A stretch of 64,000 nt of DNA, taken from positions 2,108,001-2,172,000 of the forward strand of contig OZ253559.1 of assembly GCA_965262785.1 (NCBI GenBank), read 5' to 3'. Numbering within the stretch: position 1 is the stretch's first letter; every line of letters begins with the position of its first letter. Below are positions 26,531 to 36,419 of the stretch, one piece after another. This DNA comes from G965218495 sp965262785. Its GTDB lineage: Bacteria; Bacteroidota; Rhodothermia; Rhodothermales; Bin80. A model generated the notes under the pieces. It searched no databases, was not told the DNA's origin, and worked only from the letters and a program-made list of their open reading frames with translations. The translations under genes were made by a program, and so were the position numbers.

Positions 26531-27703
26531 ATGAAGTCATTTCGTCCACCCCGTCGAATCCTCATGGGCCCCGGGCCTTCAGATGTATCCGCCCGGGTCC
26601 TGGAGGCAATGGCGCGCCCAACTATCGGCCATCTTGATCCTGAATTCGTGACCCTAATGGACAGGATCAAGGCCCAGCTTCAGCGCGCATTCAGGACCGC
26701 TAACCCGTTGACCATGCCGGTCTCCGGCCCTGGAACCGCGGGTATGGAATCGTGCGTGGTAAACATTCTTGAGCCGGACGACCAGGTCGTGGTGTGTCAG
26801 AACGGTGTATTCGGCGGTCGTCTTAAGGCGATGGCTGAGCGCTGTGGAGCCACAGTGGTACATGTCCAGGACGAGTGGGGCCGTGCCGTGAGTCCAGAAA
26901 AGCTGGAGTCGGCGCTAGTTAAGACGCCGGCCGCTACCGCAGTAGCATTTGTACATGCGGAGACGTCTACCGGGGCGCTGTCGGATGCCAAGGCGTTATC
27001 GAAGATTGCGCAAGACCATGGATGCCTTACTATCGTGGACACGGTAACGTCATTGGGTGGCTCGCCGCTGCACGTAGACGCGTGGGGTCTGGATGCTGTG
27101 TACTCAGGCACGCAGAAATGCCTTTCCTGTACGCCAGGCCTGTCTCCCATCACAATGAGTCCAGACGCATTGCGAAAGGTGGAGCGTCGCAGCACACCAG
27201 TACAAAGTTGGTTTATGGATGTCGGTCTGGTGATAGGGTATTGGGGTAGCAGCTCAAACCGATCCTACCATCACACGGCGCCGATCAATGCCTTGTACGG
27301 CCTTGACGAGGCCCTGTTGATGCTGCACGAGGAAGGATTGGAGGCCGCTTGGGTGCGCCATGAGCGCAACCACCGTGCCCTGCGGGCCGGCCTTGAAGTA
27401 CTGGGGATGCAGTTCATCGTGCCGCCAGCGGAACGCATCCCGCAACTCAATGCAGTTCAGGTCCCTGATGGGGTTGATGAAGCAAGAGTGCGCGGGCGAC
27501 TCTTGGAGGAGTTCAACCTGGAAATCGGTGCAGGTCTCGGTGCACTCGCCGGCAAGGTTTGGCGCATCGGACTTATGGGCTACAGTAGTCGCCGCGAAAA
27601 CATCATGGCGTGCCTCGCGGCGCTGGGTAGCGTCTTGGCTGAAGAGGGACTGAAGGTTTCTGCCGCCGAGGCAGCGGCGGAGGCAGAGCGTACTTTACGC
27701 TAG
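26531..27703 (+). CDS. Class V aminotransferase (alanine-glyoxylate / serine-pyruvate type)
   Basis: 390 residues from ATG 26531 (MKSFRPPRRILMGPGPSDVS). A PLP enzyme of the alanine:glyoxylate, serine:pyruvate family: LMGPGPSDV and PTIGHLDPEF at the start, SGPGTAGMESCVVNILEPDD, HAETSTGAL, IVDTVTSLGGSPLHVDAWGLD, and the PLP lysine in SGTQKCLSCTPGLSP. The mid-section YHHTAPINALYGLDEAL and the closing WRIGLMGYSSRREN fit the same family. The exact substrates (glycine/serine/alanine with glyoxylate or pyruvate) cannot be told. The C-terminus carries a short Ala/Glu-rich extension. The exonuclease gene follows 14 bases later. Confidence 0.88.
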   Translation: MKSFRPPRRILMGPGPSDVSARVLEAMARPTIGHLDPEFVTLMDRIKAQLQRAFRTANPLTMPVSGPGTAGMESCVVNILEPDDQVVVCQNGVFGGRLKAMAERCGATVVHVQDEWGRAVSPEKLESALVKTPAATAVAFVHAETSTGALSDAKALSKIAQDHGCLTIVDTVTSLGGSPLHVDAWGLDAVYSGTQKCLSCTPGLSPITMSPDALRKVERRSTPVQSWFMDVGLVIGYWGSSSNRSYHHTAPINALYGLDEALLMLHEEGLEAAWVRHERNHRALRAGLEVLGMQFIVPPAERIPQLNAVQVPDGVDEARVRGRLLEEFNLEIGAGLGALAGKVWRIGLMGYSSRRENIMACLAALGSVLAEEGLKVSAAEAAAEAERTLR

Positions 27704-27717
27704 TCAGTTGCTACGTT

Positions 27718-29148
27718 ATGCAAGGTGCCATGGATTTCTTCTGGTATGATTATGAAACGACAGGCCGGTGGCCGGTTGAAGATCGGCCGGTCCAGTTCGC
27801 CGGAGTTCGCACGGATGCTACGCTTCGCGAGATGCGGCCAGTGGAAACTCTCTACTGCCAGCCTGCGCCCGACTGCCTTCCCAAGGTCCGCGCCTGCCTC
27901 GTGCATCGGATTTCGCCTCAAGAGGCAAGACATCGAGGCGTAACCGAACACGAATTTGCTTCGAGGATTCACCGCCTGCTTTCGGAGCCGAATACGTGCG
28001 CGGTGGGCTTCAATGCAATGCGGTTTGACCACATGTTCACGCAGCTACTGTTCTACCGCAATATGCTGGAACCATACGCATGGCACTACAAGAACGGCAA
28101 TGCAAAGTGGGACATCATAAACCTATTTCGTGCGGCTTATGCACTCCGTCCCGAAGGTCTCAACTGGGCCAAAGATGAAAACGGGAAGCTCTCATTCAGT
28201 CAGGAAGATCTTGCGGAGGCAAACGGCATCCAGCTGGCATCTGTGCACGATGCGGCGGCAGACGTCAAGACCATGTTGAGCCTGGCACGGCTGATAAGAA
28301 AGAAGCAGCCCAAGCTGTGGGACTACTACTTGGGCCTTTGCAAAAAGGCTGCGGTTAGTGCCCAGTTGCAGGGTACCTTCATCTACATTTCCGGGTCGGT
28401 GCTGCATTGGCGTAGAAGCGGCACGGTCGCGGCAATCCTCGGGAGCGACGATAGCGGAAGCGTGTACGCCTTCGACCTTTCCTACGACCCGCGAATCTGT
28501 TTTGATACCGAGGACAAAGCGCTGCTTGCGAAAGGTAGCACTAGCAAGAAGGCGGTGCACCGGTTTCGAGCGAACGCCTCGCCATTTGTAGTGAGATTCG
28601 ACATTTCCGCGCCCCTTTCTGCGAAGGGACGCGCGGAATTGACGCAAATGGGATTGGACCTGGAAACACTGCAACGTCACTACACGATCTTGGAGAAAAA
28701 TCGGAGCAGCTACTACCAACGAGTCACGGATGCATTTGAGACAAGGTGGGCTGACAACAACGATGTGGACGTTGACGTTGCCCTCTTTAGTGGCGGATTC
28801 ATTCCCAACGTGGACCGCCGTCAACTGGAGAGGATCTTGGCGTCAACAGATGCTCCGGCCCGGTGGGAGCACTTCAAATTCAGAGATAGACGGCTCCCTG
28901 AGCTGGTATTTCGATTTCGTGCGAGGAACTTTCCAGAGTCCCTTTCTAGAGAAGACGCAGCGCGCTGGAGAGCACACTGTAGATACCAGGTATTCCAGAA
29001 ACAGGATTCGAATGGGCCTACGCCTTTTGATCACTATAAGAATGATATTGAGGAGAAGCGGCGGGAAGACATCGATGAGAATACGCGGAGGTTACTCGAT
29101 GACTTGGAATCGTATGGCGACGAATTGAAAGCCAAGCTGACGGACTAG
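27718..29148 (+). CDS. sbcB: Exodeoxyribonuclease I
   Basis: 476 residues; ATG 27718, with ATG 27730 as an alternative. A 3'-5' single-strand DNA exonuclease of the DEDDh class acting in repair. The catalytic acids sit in FFWYDYETTG (Asp and Glu), GFNAMRFDHMF (Asp) and VHDAAADVKTML (His and Asp). ExoI-specific segments are DRPVQFAGVRTD, YCQPAPDCLP, ISPQEARHRGVTEHEF, NMLEPYAWHYKNGNAKWDI and YALRPEGLNW. The SH3-like and helical domains follow; the helical ExoI C-terminal region ends at the expected length. E. coli ExoI binds the SSB C-terminal tip, notable given the SSB-like tail encoded at 56283. It is 14 bases downstream of the aminotransferase gene. Confidence 0.9.
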   Translation: MQGAMDFFWYDYETTGRWPVEDRPVQFAGVRTDATLREMRPVETLYCQPAPDCLPKVRACLVHRISPQEARHRGVTEHEFASRIHRLLSEPNTCAVGFNAMRFDHMFTQLLFYRNMLEPYAWHYKNGNAKWDIINLFRAAYALRPEGLNWAKDENGKLSFSQEDLAEANGIQLASVHDAAADVKTMLSLARLIRKKQPKLWDYYLGLCKKAAVSAQLQGTFIYISGSVLHWRRSGTVAAILGSDDSGSVYAFDLSYDPRICFDTEDKALLAKGSTSKKAVHRFRANASPFVVRFDISAPLSAKGRAELTQMGLDLETLQRHYTILEKNRSSYYQRVTDAFETRWADNNDVDVDVALFSGGFIPNVDRRQLERILASTDAPARWEHFKFRDRRLPELVFRFRARNFPESLSREDAARWRAHCRYQVFQKQDSNGPTPFDHYKNDIEEKRREDIDENTRRLLDDLESYGDELKAKLTD

Positions 29149-29376
29149 CGTGTTCCCGCCGTTACACCGGAGCAAGGGCTGCGCTGCACCCCGGCGGCTG
29201 GCACCGGGTATCTGCAGGCGAGTGGTGAAACGATCGCACATGGGCAGCGGGCACGACGTGACGCCCGCAAGTCTCCGGTGGCGCGAACGAAACTCGGCAG
29301 GGCCTGCAATGGCGCTTGCGCAGGTGTTGCGTTGCCACTAACTTCAGTGAACCCGAACTCTTAGGTTGAACAGCCA

Positions 29377-30198
29377 ATGAAGCGACTAATTGGCAGTGCT
29401 GCGGTGTTGCTTGCCCTTGGCGTACTGACAGGGCATGACATGTTCCTGAAGCTGCCCACGTACTTCCTCAGTGAAGACAGCCCGGCAACTATTGCTCTGC
29501 TTAACGGAACGTTTGCAGAGAGTGAGAACATCATCACGCGTGACCGAATGCTGGATGTCAGCATTGTAGGTCCAGGCGGCAAGGTGACGCATCCGGATAC
29601 ATTGGCTTGGACAGACAAGGGCAACACAGCCTGGCTGGAGTTTCAGACCGGTGCAGCTGGTACGTACGTTGCCGGAGTCTCAACGGGCTCGCGAGTGATT
29701 GAGCTCAGCGCCGAGGACTTTAACGAATATCTTGCGCACGATGGTGTACTGGATATTCTGGAGGAGCGAACCCGCGTGGGGACTGCCGACCAGGGTGCCA
29801 GAGAGCGGTACTCCAAGCATGTAAAGGCGATTTTCCAGGTAGGGGAAGTGCTCTCCGGCTCGTTTGCACACGAGCTGGGATATCCAATCGAAATCATTCC
29901 GCTCAAGAATCCATACGTTCTGGGCGTTGGCGACATACTTCCGGTTCGAGTTCTGCTACGGGGTGCGCCCTTGCCATCCCAACTCGTTTACGCCAGTTAC
30001 GATGGATACCTCACGCATGATGCCGATGGGAGTCATTCGGAAGCAGTGAAGACGCGGACGGATTCGGCTGGCGTTGCCTACTTAACGCTCGAAGTCGAGG
30101 GTCGCTGGTACGTGCGCCTCATTCATATGGAAGCGAGCGAGGAGGCCGATGTGGACTACGAGTCAAACTGGGCAACCTTAACGTTTCAGGTGCGCTAG
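29377..30198 (+). CDS. DUF4198-family secreted protein
   Basis: 273 residues with an N-terminal signal (MKRLIGSAAVLLALGVLTGH). The mature protein begins at HDMFLKLPTYFLSED, with the early histidine typical of DUF4198 (periplasmic proteins related to NikM-like parts of nickel/cobalt uptake). Later parts are FEAENI-like NGTFAESENI, YTVAGVSTG-type strands, YSKHVKAIFQVG, YPIEIIPLKNPYVLGVGD and TDSAGVAYLTLEVEGRWYVR, i.e. two Ig-like domains. It stands alone, 228 bases after exonuclease I. The leader contains a 6-bp hairpin (29247-29268) but no recognised metal or cobalamin riboswitch. A role in metal handling is inference from the family. Confidence 0.75.
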   Translation: MKRLIGSAAVLLALGVLTGHDMFLKLPTYFLSEDSPATIALLNGTFAESENIITRDRMLDVSIVGPGGKVTHPDTLAWTDKGNTAWLEFQTGAAGTYVAGVSTGSRVIELSAEDFNEYLAHDGVLDILEERTRVGTADQGARERYSKHVKAIFQVGEVLSGSFAHELGYPIEIIPLKNPYVLGVGDILPVRVLLRGAPLPSQLVYASYDGYLTHDADGSHSEAVKTRTDSAGVAYLTLEVEGRWYVRLIHMEASEEADVDYESNWATLTFQVR

Positions 30199-30756
30199 GC
30201 CGTCCGACCATGAGTTAAGCCAACCGTATTCGTTGGCCCTTTTCGGGGTTTGTAAATTCGCAAGCAAACTGCAAAATGCAGATCTGCTTGATGCGGCGAA
30301 GTTAGCACAGCCTTCGTGCTCAGAAGAATTGCTGGCAGGACAACTACATTAGGAAGGCCAAGCCACAATCAGGAATTCTGCTCGGTGTCGGAGCTCGCGT
30401 CGCGTCATGAAGCAGTGCATAGCCACAGGGCCTAGGAGTTCGGGATGAATGCTGGCCACCGCGGCTATAGCGCTGCTGGATAGGGCTTCGAATTGGGGCA
30501 CCAGTGCACTCACGATGCGCTTGATCACTCCGCCTTTGAGTGCATTACCAAGGTCTTGATGTACGGGTCGGACTCACAAAACTGCAGGCCACAATGGCGT
30601 GACCGTGGGTCACCTACAACTTCTGGAATGGGACGTGTTGCTCCCGCCAAGTAGCTCCCGTTAGCTGGCCCAAGTTTACCATGCACTTTTTGCAAGTCGT
30701 TTATGTTCAGGGACATACGTCACCCTTAAATATCTCTTCTGGCACTACAATGGATT
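30199..30756. other. Gene-free stretch before IS1634-type element
   Basis: About 560 bases. A 63-codon minus-strand frame (30525-30716) has no recognisable family and is not called. Small hairpins (for example CTGCA/TGCAG near 30270-30283) are present. Nothing else was seen. Confidence 0.4.
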
Positions 30757-32772
30757 ACAGTGGGACGTTTGGTACCGCCGGTCAGACGACGGTTTTCTTC
30801 GTAGAGAGGGGCTTGTAATCTATATCCAAGGCGTCATAGATCGACCGGAGTTCGGAATCGGGCTGTGCGGTTGTGCGCACATGGAGCGTACGTCCGTCGC
30901 GGCACGGGAATACACTGGTAGTGCGCGTTTGTCGCTGGAGGATGCTTCGAAGCGTCGTCCAACTGGAGCAGAGCCCTCGGCTACGCAGGCGAGTACGGAT
31001 GACCTGCACGAGCTGATACGCGATGACCGAGATGAACAGATGCCCTTCGGCGCGCAGGCCTGTCGAGTGGTAGATGGGTCGTAGGCCCAGTTCCGACTTC
31101 AGGGTTCGGAACACGGCTTCCACGTCGGTGAGCCGGATGTAGGTGCGCCACAACTCTTCGTCGGTCCAGTTCACCAAATTGCTGCGCAGGCAGTACACGC
31201 CTGGATGCGTCGCCATGGACCCCGGTAGCCGTCGCTGCTCCCATTCAATGGTGTGCGCGCGCTTGCCGCTTTCGTCAGGCTGTACCGTGATGTCGTAATG
31301 CTGCCCTATCCCTGCGTATCGCTCCTTCAGGCGCCCGAGGCGCTCAAAAACCACGTCGAGGCGCTTATGCGTGCGCGGGCGGGAGAGCCCGTCGGACAGT
31401 TTCTTCAGGGCCTGCTCAAACGCGGCGGTCTGCCGTGCCACTATGGCTTGCTCCTTCGCAGCCCGGGACGCAGAGTAGCAATAGAGCCGCACCTGGTCGT
31501 CCTGTTCCTGTCGGTATAGGGATAGACGCTCACCACCGGCCGTCGTAAGTGTTTGTGCTGCCTCAGGATCAAAGACCCGCCTGCGCTCCCGCGCGACCAC
31601 GATGTACTGGTACTTCTGCGCCTGCAGCCATTGTATGCGATCTTCGGTCGCTATGCCCCGATCCATCACCACCAGCGCCCCGGGACCCGCCTGCAGTACC
31701 ACCAGCATCTCTTCTAACGTGTGGTGCTCCCGCACATTGCCCGCGAAGACCTTGCTCTTGCGTACAAAGCCGCTCCCGTCCAGGACCAGGGCCAAGGTCA
31801 ATAAGGGACAATCGCGGCGACGCTCCTTCGAGTGACCACGCTTTGCCTGGTCTATGTTGGCCCCGGTTCCCTCCAGAAATGTGTTGGTCAGATCAAAGAG
31901 CGTGACCGTTGGACGCGCAGCAAACAGATCCAGCGCCTGCGTAAAGAGGTGCTGCTCTATGGCTTGCTGATGCCGCACGAGCAGGTCGCTTGCCCGATAG
32001 AGGTGCATGGGTCCCATCGCTTCATAGGATCCGCCCACGAACTCGTCCAAGCCACTGTTGTGGTCCAGCCAACGCTTGGTGGCCCGTTCACTGCCCGGCT
32101 GCGCCAAGCGCCCGATGATGCTGCCAATGGCAGCCCGCCGCATGGAGGGGGTCATCTGCAGCCTGTCAAAGAGCGCGGGCATCTTCAACTGCTCCATAGC
32201 CCACAGCCCTACGTGCTCCACGCCCACCGTACGTGGTCGGATCGTCTTGATGGCGTTGGCATTGACCACACGCCAGTCTGCTACGACCCCGTTGTGGCCG
32301 GTAGGCTCGATCACCTCCGCGCCACGCGCCGCCAACAGGGCCGCGATGCGCTGCGCTTCGCCTTCGATGTGGGAGGACAAGTCCGGCCATAGCTCGAGCT
32401 GCCCCATCAGCACCGTCTCAATACGCTGGCACAGACATCGCCAGTGCTTCTTCTCGATCTTGAAATGTGCGCCGAGGTTCAGTAGCGTCCGTTGTCGCAC
32501 CCGGTCTCCCTCCCGCTTGGCCTGACACAGCCGGAAGGTGTAGTAGCGCGTACCGTCCGCTCCGGTTCGCGTGAGAGCGCGGCGTATAAACACAGTAGTG
32601 TGCGGCGTGGTTGGGATGGCCCTGACGCCAATATAGCCACCGGTCACGGTGTATACAACCACGGGAATACGATTATGGCCCTACATTGGCGTATCGAGTT
32701 GTAAAATATTCAGAAGTGGGGGCTGGGTGGGGACAAAAGGTGAACAATGCGCCCAAAAACAGGTCCCAGTGT
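30757..32772. mobile_element. IS1634-family insertion sequence (ends tentative)
   Basis: Defined by the transposase gene. A candidate short inverted pair is ACAGTGGGACGT at 30757-30768 and AGGTCCCAGTGT at 32761-32772 (10 of 12 pairs), giving a length of ~2.0 kb, reasonable for the family. No target-site duplication is evident at these ends, so the boundaries may be wrong by tens of bases. Confidence 0.45.
30782..32593 (-). CDS. IS1634-family (IS4 group) transposase
   Basis: 603 residues from a GTG at 32593, chosen because FIRRALTRTGADGTRYYTF followed by RQRTLLNLG is the usual IS1634 N-terminus; the open frame runs 23 codons further upstream. The DDE core is visible: VTLFDLTNTFLEG (first Asp), LLTLALVLDGSGF and LVVMDRGIATEDRI (second Asp region), and the C-terminal TDVEAVFRTLKSELGLRPIYH with the catalytic Glu of the Y-x(2)-R-x(3)-E-type segment. 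The frame is intact, so the element may still be active. The next genes on both sides are hundreds of bases away. Confidence 0.88.
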   Translation of the reverse strand: MFIRRALTRTGADGTRYYTFRLCQAKREGDRVRQRTLLNLGAHFKIEKKHWRCLCQRIETVLMGQLELWPDLSSHIEGEAQRIAALLAARGAEVIEPTGHNGVVADWRVVNANAIKTIRPRTVGVEHVGLWAMEQLKMPALFDRLQMTPSMRRAAIGSIIGRLAQPGSERATKRWLDHNSGLDEFVGGSYEAMGPMHLYRASDLLVRHQQAIEQHLFTQALDLFAARPTVTLFDLTNTFLEGTGANIDQAKRGHSKERRRDCPLLTLALVLDGSGFVRKSKVFAGNVREHHTLEEMLVVLQAGPGALVVMDRGIATEDRIQWLQAQKYQYIVVARERRRVFDPEAAQTLTTAGGERLSLYRQEQDDQVRLYCYSASRAAKEQAIVARQTAAFEQALKKLSDGLSRPRTHKRLDVVFERLGRLKERYAGIGQHYDITVQPDESGKRAHTIEWEQRRLPGSMATHPGVYCLRSNLVNWTDEELWRTYIRLTDVEAVFRTLKSELGLRPIYHSTGLRAEGHLFISVIAYQLVQVIRTRLRSRGLCSSWTTLRSILQRQTRTTSVFPCRDGRTLHVRTTAQPDSELRSIYDALDIDYKPLSTKKTVV

Positions 32773-33350
32773 GGTCGAAGTGGGGGTTCGTCCCTAACTA
32801 TCCTTGTGCGACCGTCACAATTGCCCGGAATTGATGACTCAAATGTTAAACTTGGGCTGGCACAACCGGACTATGTCCTTGTGGGCCAAAAGGGAAGGCA
32901 CACCGCTTATACTTGGTGAATGCGGGCATGGATGTCGAGGCTCAGAACAGCCATTGTTTACCTTCGGACCCTACCTCACCGCGCCGTTGGTTCGGTTTGC
33001 ACTAGAAAAGAGCGATGCGTAAATTGATGCGGGCAGGTCTCACAATCGCTGCCGATGGTTGTGTCGTTACCTGTTGTAAATCGCGCCTCTTGGCAACTGA
33101 TAATGATGCTGGACCACTACCGCGGCGCGGGAAGTCTTGCAAGGTCTCCGATTCGGCCGTCGGCGGCGCCGGATGCCTTTGGACGCATTGCAGGCAGCTG
33201 CGCAATGATGCCTTTTTGGACTGTAATGCCCCTTCAAGTACGTAGTGCGACCTTCAGCCTTGAACGATGATTGCTGAGAGATTTCGGGCTTCTTCCAGGG
33301 GCGGAATGCGGGCTTGCCTGTTGACCCTTAACCATTAACGGATAAGCGTT
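32773..33350. other. Gene-free stretch upstream of TonB-dependent receptor
   Basis: About 580 bases. A 10-bp direct repeat GAAGTGGGGG occurs at 32712 and 32777. No gene or RNA was recognised; the receptor promoter should be near the right end. Confidence 0.4.
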
Positions 33351-36185
33351 ATGGGAAAGTTCATTTGCCTCCTCCTAGTTGGCCTCGCGCCTGTGACCGC
33401 GCGCGCCCAGATCATGGTGAGCGGAACAGTAACCGATCTTGGTACCGGTGAGCCCCTTCCGTACGTTTCCGTTGCTGTGGAGGGCACCTTTAGCGGAACG
33501 ACGACGCGCAGCGATGGAACTTACGTGATTGAGATCCGGTCGCTAGAAGACATGTTAGCTTTCTCATTTGTCGGGTACAAGCTTCAGACGCACCAGCTGG
33601 AGCCGGGCCAGACCACGCTGGACGTTCAAATGGAACAAACCGTGCTGGGTCTGGGCGATTTGGTTGTGGTTGGAACTCGACGAACACCACGCCTGATCAC
33701 GGAGGTCACAGCGCCGATTGATGTCCTTTCGCCGAGGGACTTGGAGTCTGCGGCCAGTGTGGACATTGACGATGTGCTTCGGTCACAGATTCCGTCCTAC
33801 AACGTGCAGCGACATGAAATAGACGGATCGACTACGTTTGTGCGTCCGCCGACGCTACGGGGCCTTTCGCCGGATAACACCATTCTCCTCGTTAACGGCA
33901 AACGACGTCACCGGACTGCCTCCATAGCGCTGTTCGGTAGTGCGCTCATCCTGGGTGCCCAAGGTTCGGACATCAACATGATTCCCAGCATTGCGATCAA
34001 GCAGTTCGAAGTGCTTCGCGATGGCGCGTCTGCGCAGTATGGCGCCGATGCTGTGGCCGGCGTATTCAACATGCAGCTGAAGGATAGCCCCTACGGCTTC
34101 ACGGTTCGCTCGCAGGTTGGTCAATACCATGAGGGTGATGGCAGGTACGTCAGTGCGGGGGCGAATGCAGGTCTGCCGTTGTCGGACCGGGGCTTCGTAA
34201 ACCTCAGCCTTGAATATCGCAATACGGAACCTACCATTCGTACCGAGCAACGCTCTGACGCGAAGCTGTTGGCCAGTCGGGGGTACCCGGTTGCAGAGCC
34301 CACACAGATTTGGGGCAATCCCGACATCGATCATTCGGTTGTTGGATTCGTCAATGCCGGGATAGACCTGGGCAATTCGGCACAGGCTTATGCCTTTGGC
34401 GGCTATGGGCAGCGCTCTGGCAATGGGAGTTACTACTTCAGGGCCCCAGGCACGGGAGGTGCGCGGCTCAACGTGTTTCGATTTGGGTCCGGAGCGAGTG
34501 CCACGCGTGCCGTGATAGATTTGGATCTTGAAGACAGCATCGACTGCCGTAACCTTGGAAATCTGCCCTCACTGGATTCCGATTTTGCGGCCGTAACCAA
34601 TTTTATCAACAACTATAAGGGTGACTGCTTTTTGTTCAACGAGCGCTTCCCTGGCGGCTTCACGCCACGCTTTGGCATTGACATATCCGATGCGAGCGGG
34701 ACAGTGGGAGTCCGAGGAATGCTCCAGAGCGGGCTGCGGTGGGATGTGAGCGGCGGCTTCGGGCGAAGCTTGATGGACTATTTCATCCACAACACGGTCA
34801 ACGCGTCTTACGGCCCGGAAACACCAACGTCATTCCGTCAGCGAGATTTCATACAGCAGGAGTACAGCGTAAGCCTGGAAATGTCGTATCCGTTGACTGT
34901 AGGGTTCCTGCATTCGCCGCTCAACACGGCTTGGGGAGCGACGTGGCGCACGGAGATTTTTGAGACGCGCCCCGGTGACATTTACTCATACAGTCCTGGC
35001 CCCTATGCAGCGCAAGGCTTCAGTGTGGGTTCGAATGGCGATCAAGGCATTCCCCCAGAGTTTACCGGCACTTGGCGCCGCCCCAACTATGCTGCCTATC
35101 TGGACCTTGAAGCCGATGTTTCGGAATCGATCCTGATGAATGTCGCATTTCGAGTAGAGGATTACTACGAGAGTTTTGGTACTACCGTAACGGGCAAAGT
35201 GGCCACCTTGTGGCATGCTACGCCGTGGCTGGGTGTGCGTGCATCCGCAAGTACGGGATTCCGTGCGCCAACGCCCGGGCAAGCTAACCTGCAGAATATC
35301 CAAACGAACTTCTCTGGAGATGGTGGACTAATTGATGCAGCGCAGTTACCGTCAACCAATCCCATTTCCGTGGCTCTGGGTGGAAAAGAACTTACAGAGG
35401 AAACCTCGCGCAGCTTTGCGGCGGGCTTCGTTGGGCACATGTCCGAGTCCATGACGCTGACTGTCGACTATTTCAATGTGTCGCTGGAAGACCGCATTGC
35501 TCTGACCGGTAGTATTCCTCTCTCGGACGAAATGGCCGACATCCTCAACAATCAGGAATTGCTGGCAGGATTTGAGACGCTGCGGGAAGTCAAGTTTTTC
35601 TCCAACGATTTCAGTACGCGCACCAGTGGCGTTGATTTGCTCTTTTCGTGGGACCGGGAGTGGACCGATGGGCGCGCTTCGATCATCAGCGCCGCATACA
35701 ACTGGACGCGAACCGAATTGACGCGGTTCTCCACACCGCGTACGATTGATACCTTCCTAGGCAATACGCTGGCCGACCCCGCGACGGCAAGCATCCTTTC
35801 GCCACGTCGTCAGATCGAAATCGAAAAGGCGAATCCGCAGCACCGCATTGTGCTGACTGGTAGGCAGATTAAGGATCCGATACATGGGCTCGTGCGACTC
35901 CATTACTACAGCGGCTGGCAAGCCTGTCTGTATTTCAGTTTCTCCTGCACCGTAGGCGGTCTAAGCGGTCTGCGGGAGTACAGTGGCAACTGGATTATTG
36001 ATTTGGAAGTCGGGTATCGATATCGGGAGGCTCATCGGATTGCTCTAGGGGTGAATAACGTATTTGCACGCGCGCCGGATGCCGATCCTATCGAAACTGC
36101 CGGGCAAGGCAACTTGCATCCACCCAGCACGCCGTGGGACTACAACGGCGCAGCACTCTACCTGCGCCTGTCGACTCATTTGTAG
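33351..36185 (+). CDS. TonB-dependent receptor with carboxypeptidase-regulatory-like domain
   Basis: 944 residues. Signal peptide MGKFICLLLVGLAPVTARAQ, then a CarboxypepD_reg-like domain (~21-105: VSGTVTDLGTGEPLPYVSVA, followed by SDGTYVIEI and FSFVGYK). A TonB-box-like LGDLVVVGTRR follows, then the plug domain (DDVLRSQIPSYNVQ, LRGLSPDNTILLVNGKRRH, FEVLRDGASAQYGADAVAGV). The remaining ~700 residues are the 22-strand barrel (TGFRAPTPGQANLQN, YFNVSLEDRIALTG, GVNNVFARAPDAD). It is an outer-membrane importer of unknown ligand. Two Cys pairs lie in barrel loops (around 396 and 424; ACLYFSFSC near 864). An ECF sigma factor gene follows 235 bases downstream on the same strand. The gene is intact. 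Confidence 0.93.
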   Translation: MGKFICLLLVGLAPVTARAQIMVSGTVTDLGTGEPLPYVSVAVEGTFSGTTTRSDGTYVIEIRSLEDMLAFSFVGYKLQTHQLEPGQTTLDVQMEQTVLGLGDLVVVGTRRTPRLITEVTAPIDVLSPRDLESAASVDIDDVLRSQIPSYNVQRHEIDGSTTFVRPPTLRGLSPDNTILLVNGKRRHRTASIALFGSALILGAQGSDINMIPSIAIKQFEVLRDGASAQYGADAVAGVFNMQLKDSPYGFTVRSQVGQYHEGDGRYVSAGANAGLPLSDRGFVNLSLEYRNTEPTIRTEQRSDAKLLASRGYPVAEPTQIWGNPDIDHSVVGFVNAGIDLGNSAQAYAFGGYGQRSGNGSYYFRAPGTGGARLNVFRFGSGASATRAVIDLDLEDSIDCRNLGNLPSLDSDFAAVTNFINNYKGDCFLFNERFPGGFTPRFGIDISDASGTVGVRGMLQSGLRWDVSGGFGRSLMDYFIHNTVNASYGPETPTSFRQRDFIQQEYSVSLEMSYPLTVGFLHSPLNTAWGATWRTEIFETRPGDIYSYSPGPYAAQGFSVGSNGDQGIPPEFTGTWRRPNYAAYLDLEADVSESILMNVAFRVEDYYESFGTTVTGKVATLWHATPWLGVRASASTGFRAPTPGQANLQNIQTNFSGDGGLIDAAQLPSTNPISVALGGKELTEETSRSFAAGFVGHMSESMTLTVDYFNVSLEDRIALTGSIPLSDEMADILNNQELLAGFETLREVKFFSNDFSTRTSGVDLLFSWDREWTDGRASIISAAYNWTRTELTRFSTPRTIDTFLGNTLADPATASILSPRRQIEIEKANPQHRIVLTGRQIKDPIHGLVRLHYYSGWQACLYFSFSCTVGGLSGLREYSGNWIIDLEVGYRYREAHRIALGVNNVFARAPDADPIETAGQGNLHPPSTPWDYNGAALYLRLSTHL

Positions 36186-36419
36186 CTTCAAGCCTGTATT
36201 CCCGCAGTTGGGCGTACGCTGCCGCAGGCAAATGATTTTTGCCCAGGGCCCGTGGGGCGTTTTCCAGCGCTATCGGGAGTGCCACCAATAGTCACCAGTG
36301 GTGGGAGGCCATGCGTTTGGAACCCGCAATCTGGAGGCAGGGAATGAATTGCATTTGGTCTGGATCAAAGTCTTGTTAGGCAGGCGTGCGACGAGTAGGT
36401 ACCCCCGCTTCTTGCTTAC

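Noticed and set aside
29149..29376. Cobalamin or nickel/cobalt riboswitch ahead of the DUF4198 gene
   Set aside because: The family can be metal-linked, but no B12-box or NiCo consensus is present; only a simple GC hairpin.
30525..30716. 63-codon minus-strand frame before the IS1634-type element
   Set aside because: Too short and without a family pattern to call.
32700..32790. Target-site duplication for the IS1634-type element
   Set aside because: The repeated GAAGTGGGGG lies on one side only, and no matching direct repeat flanks the candidate ends.
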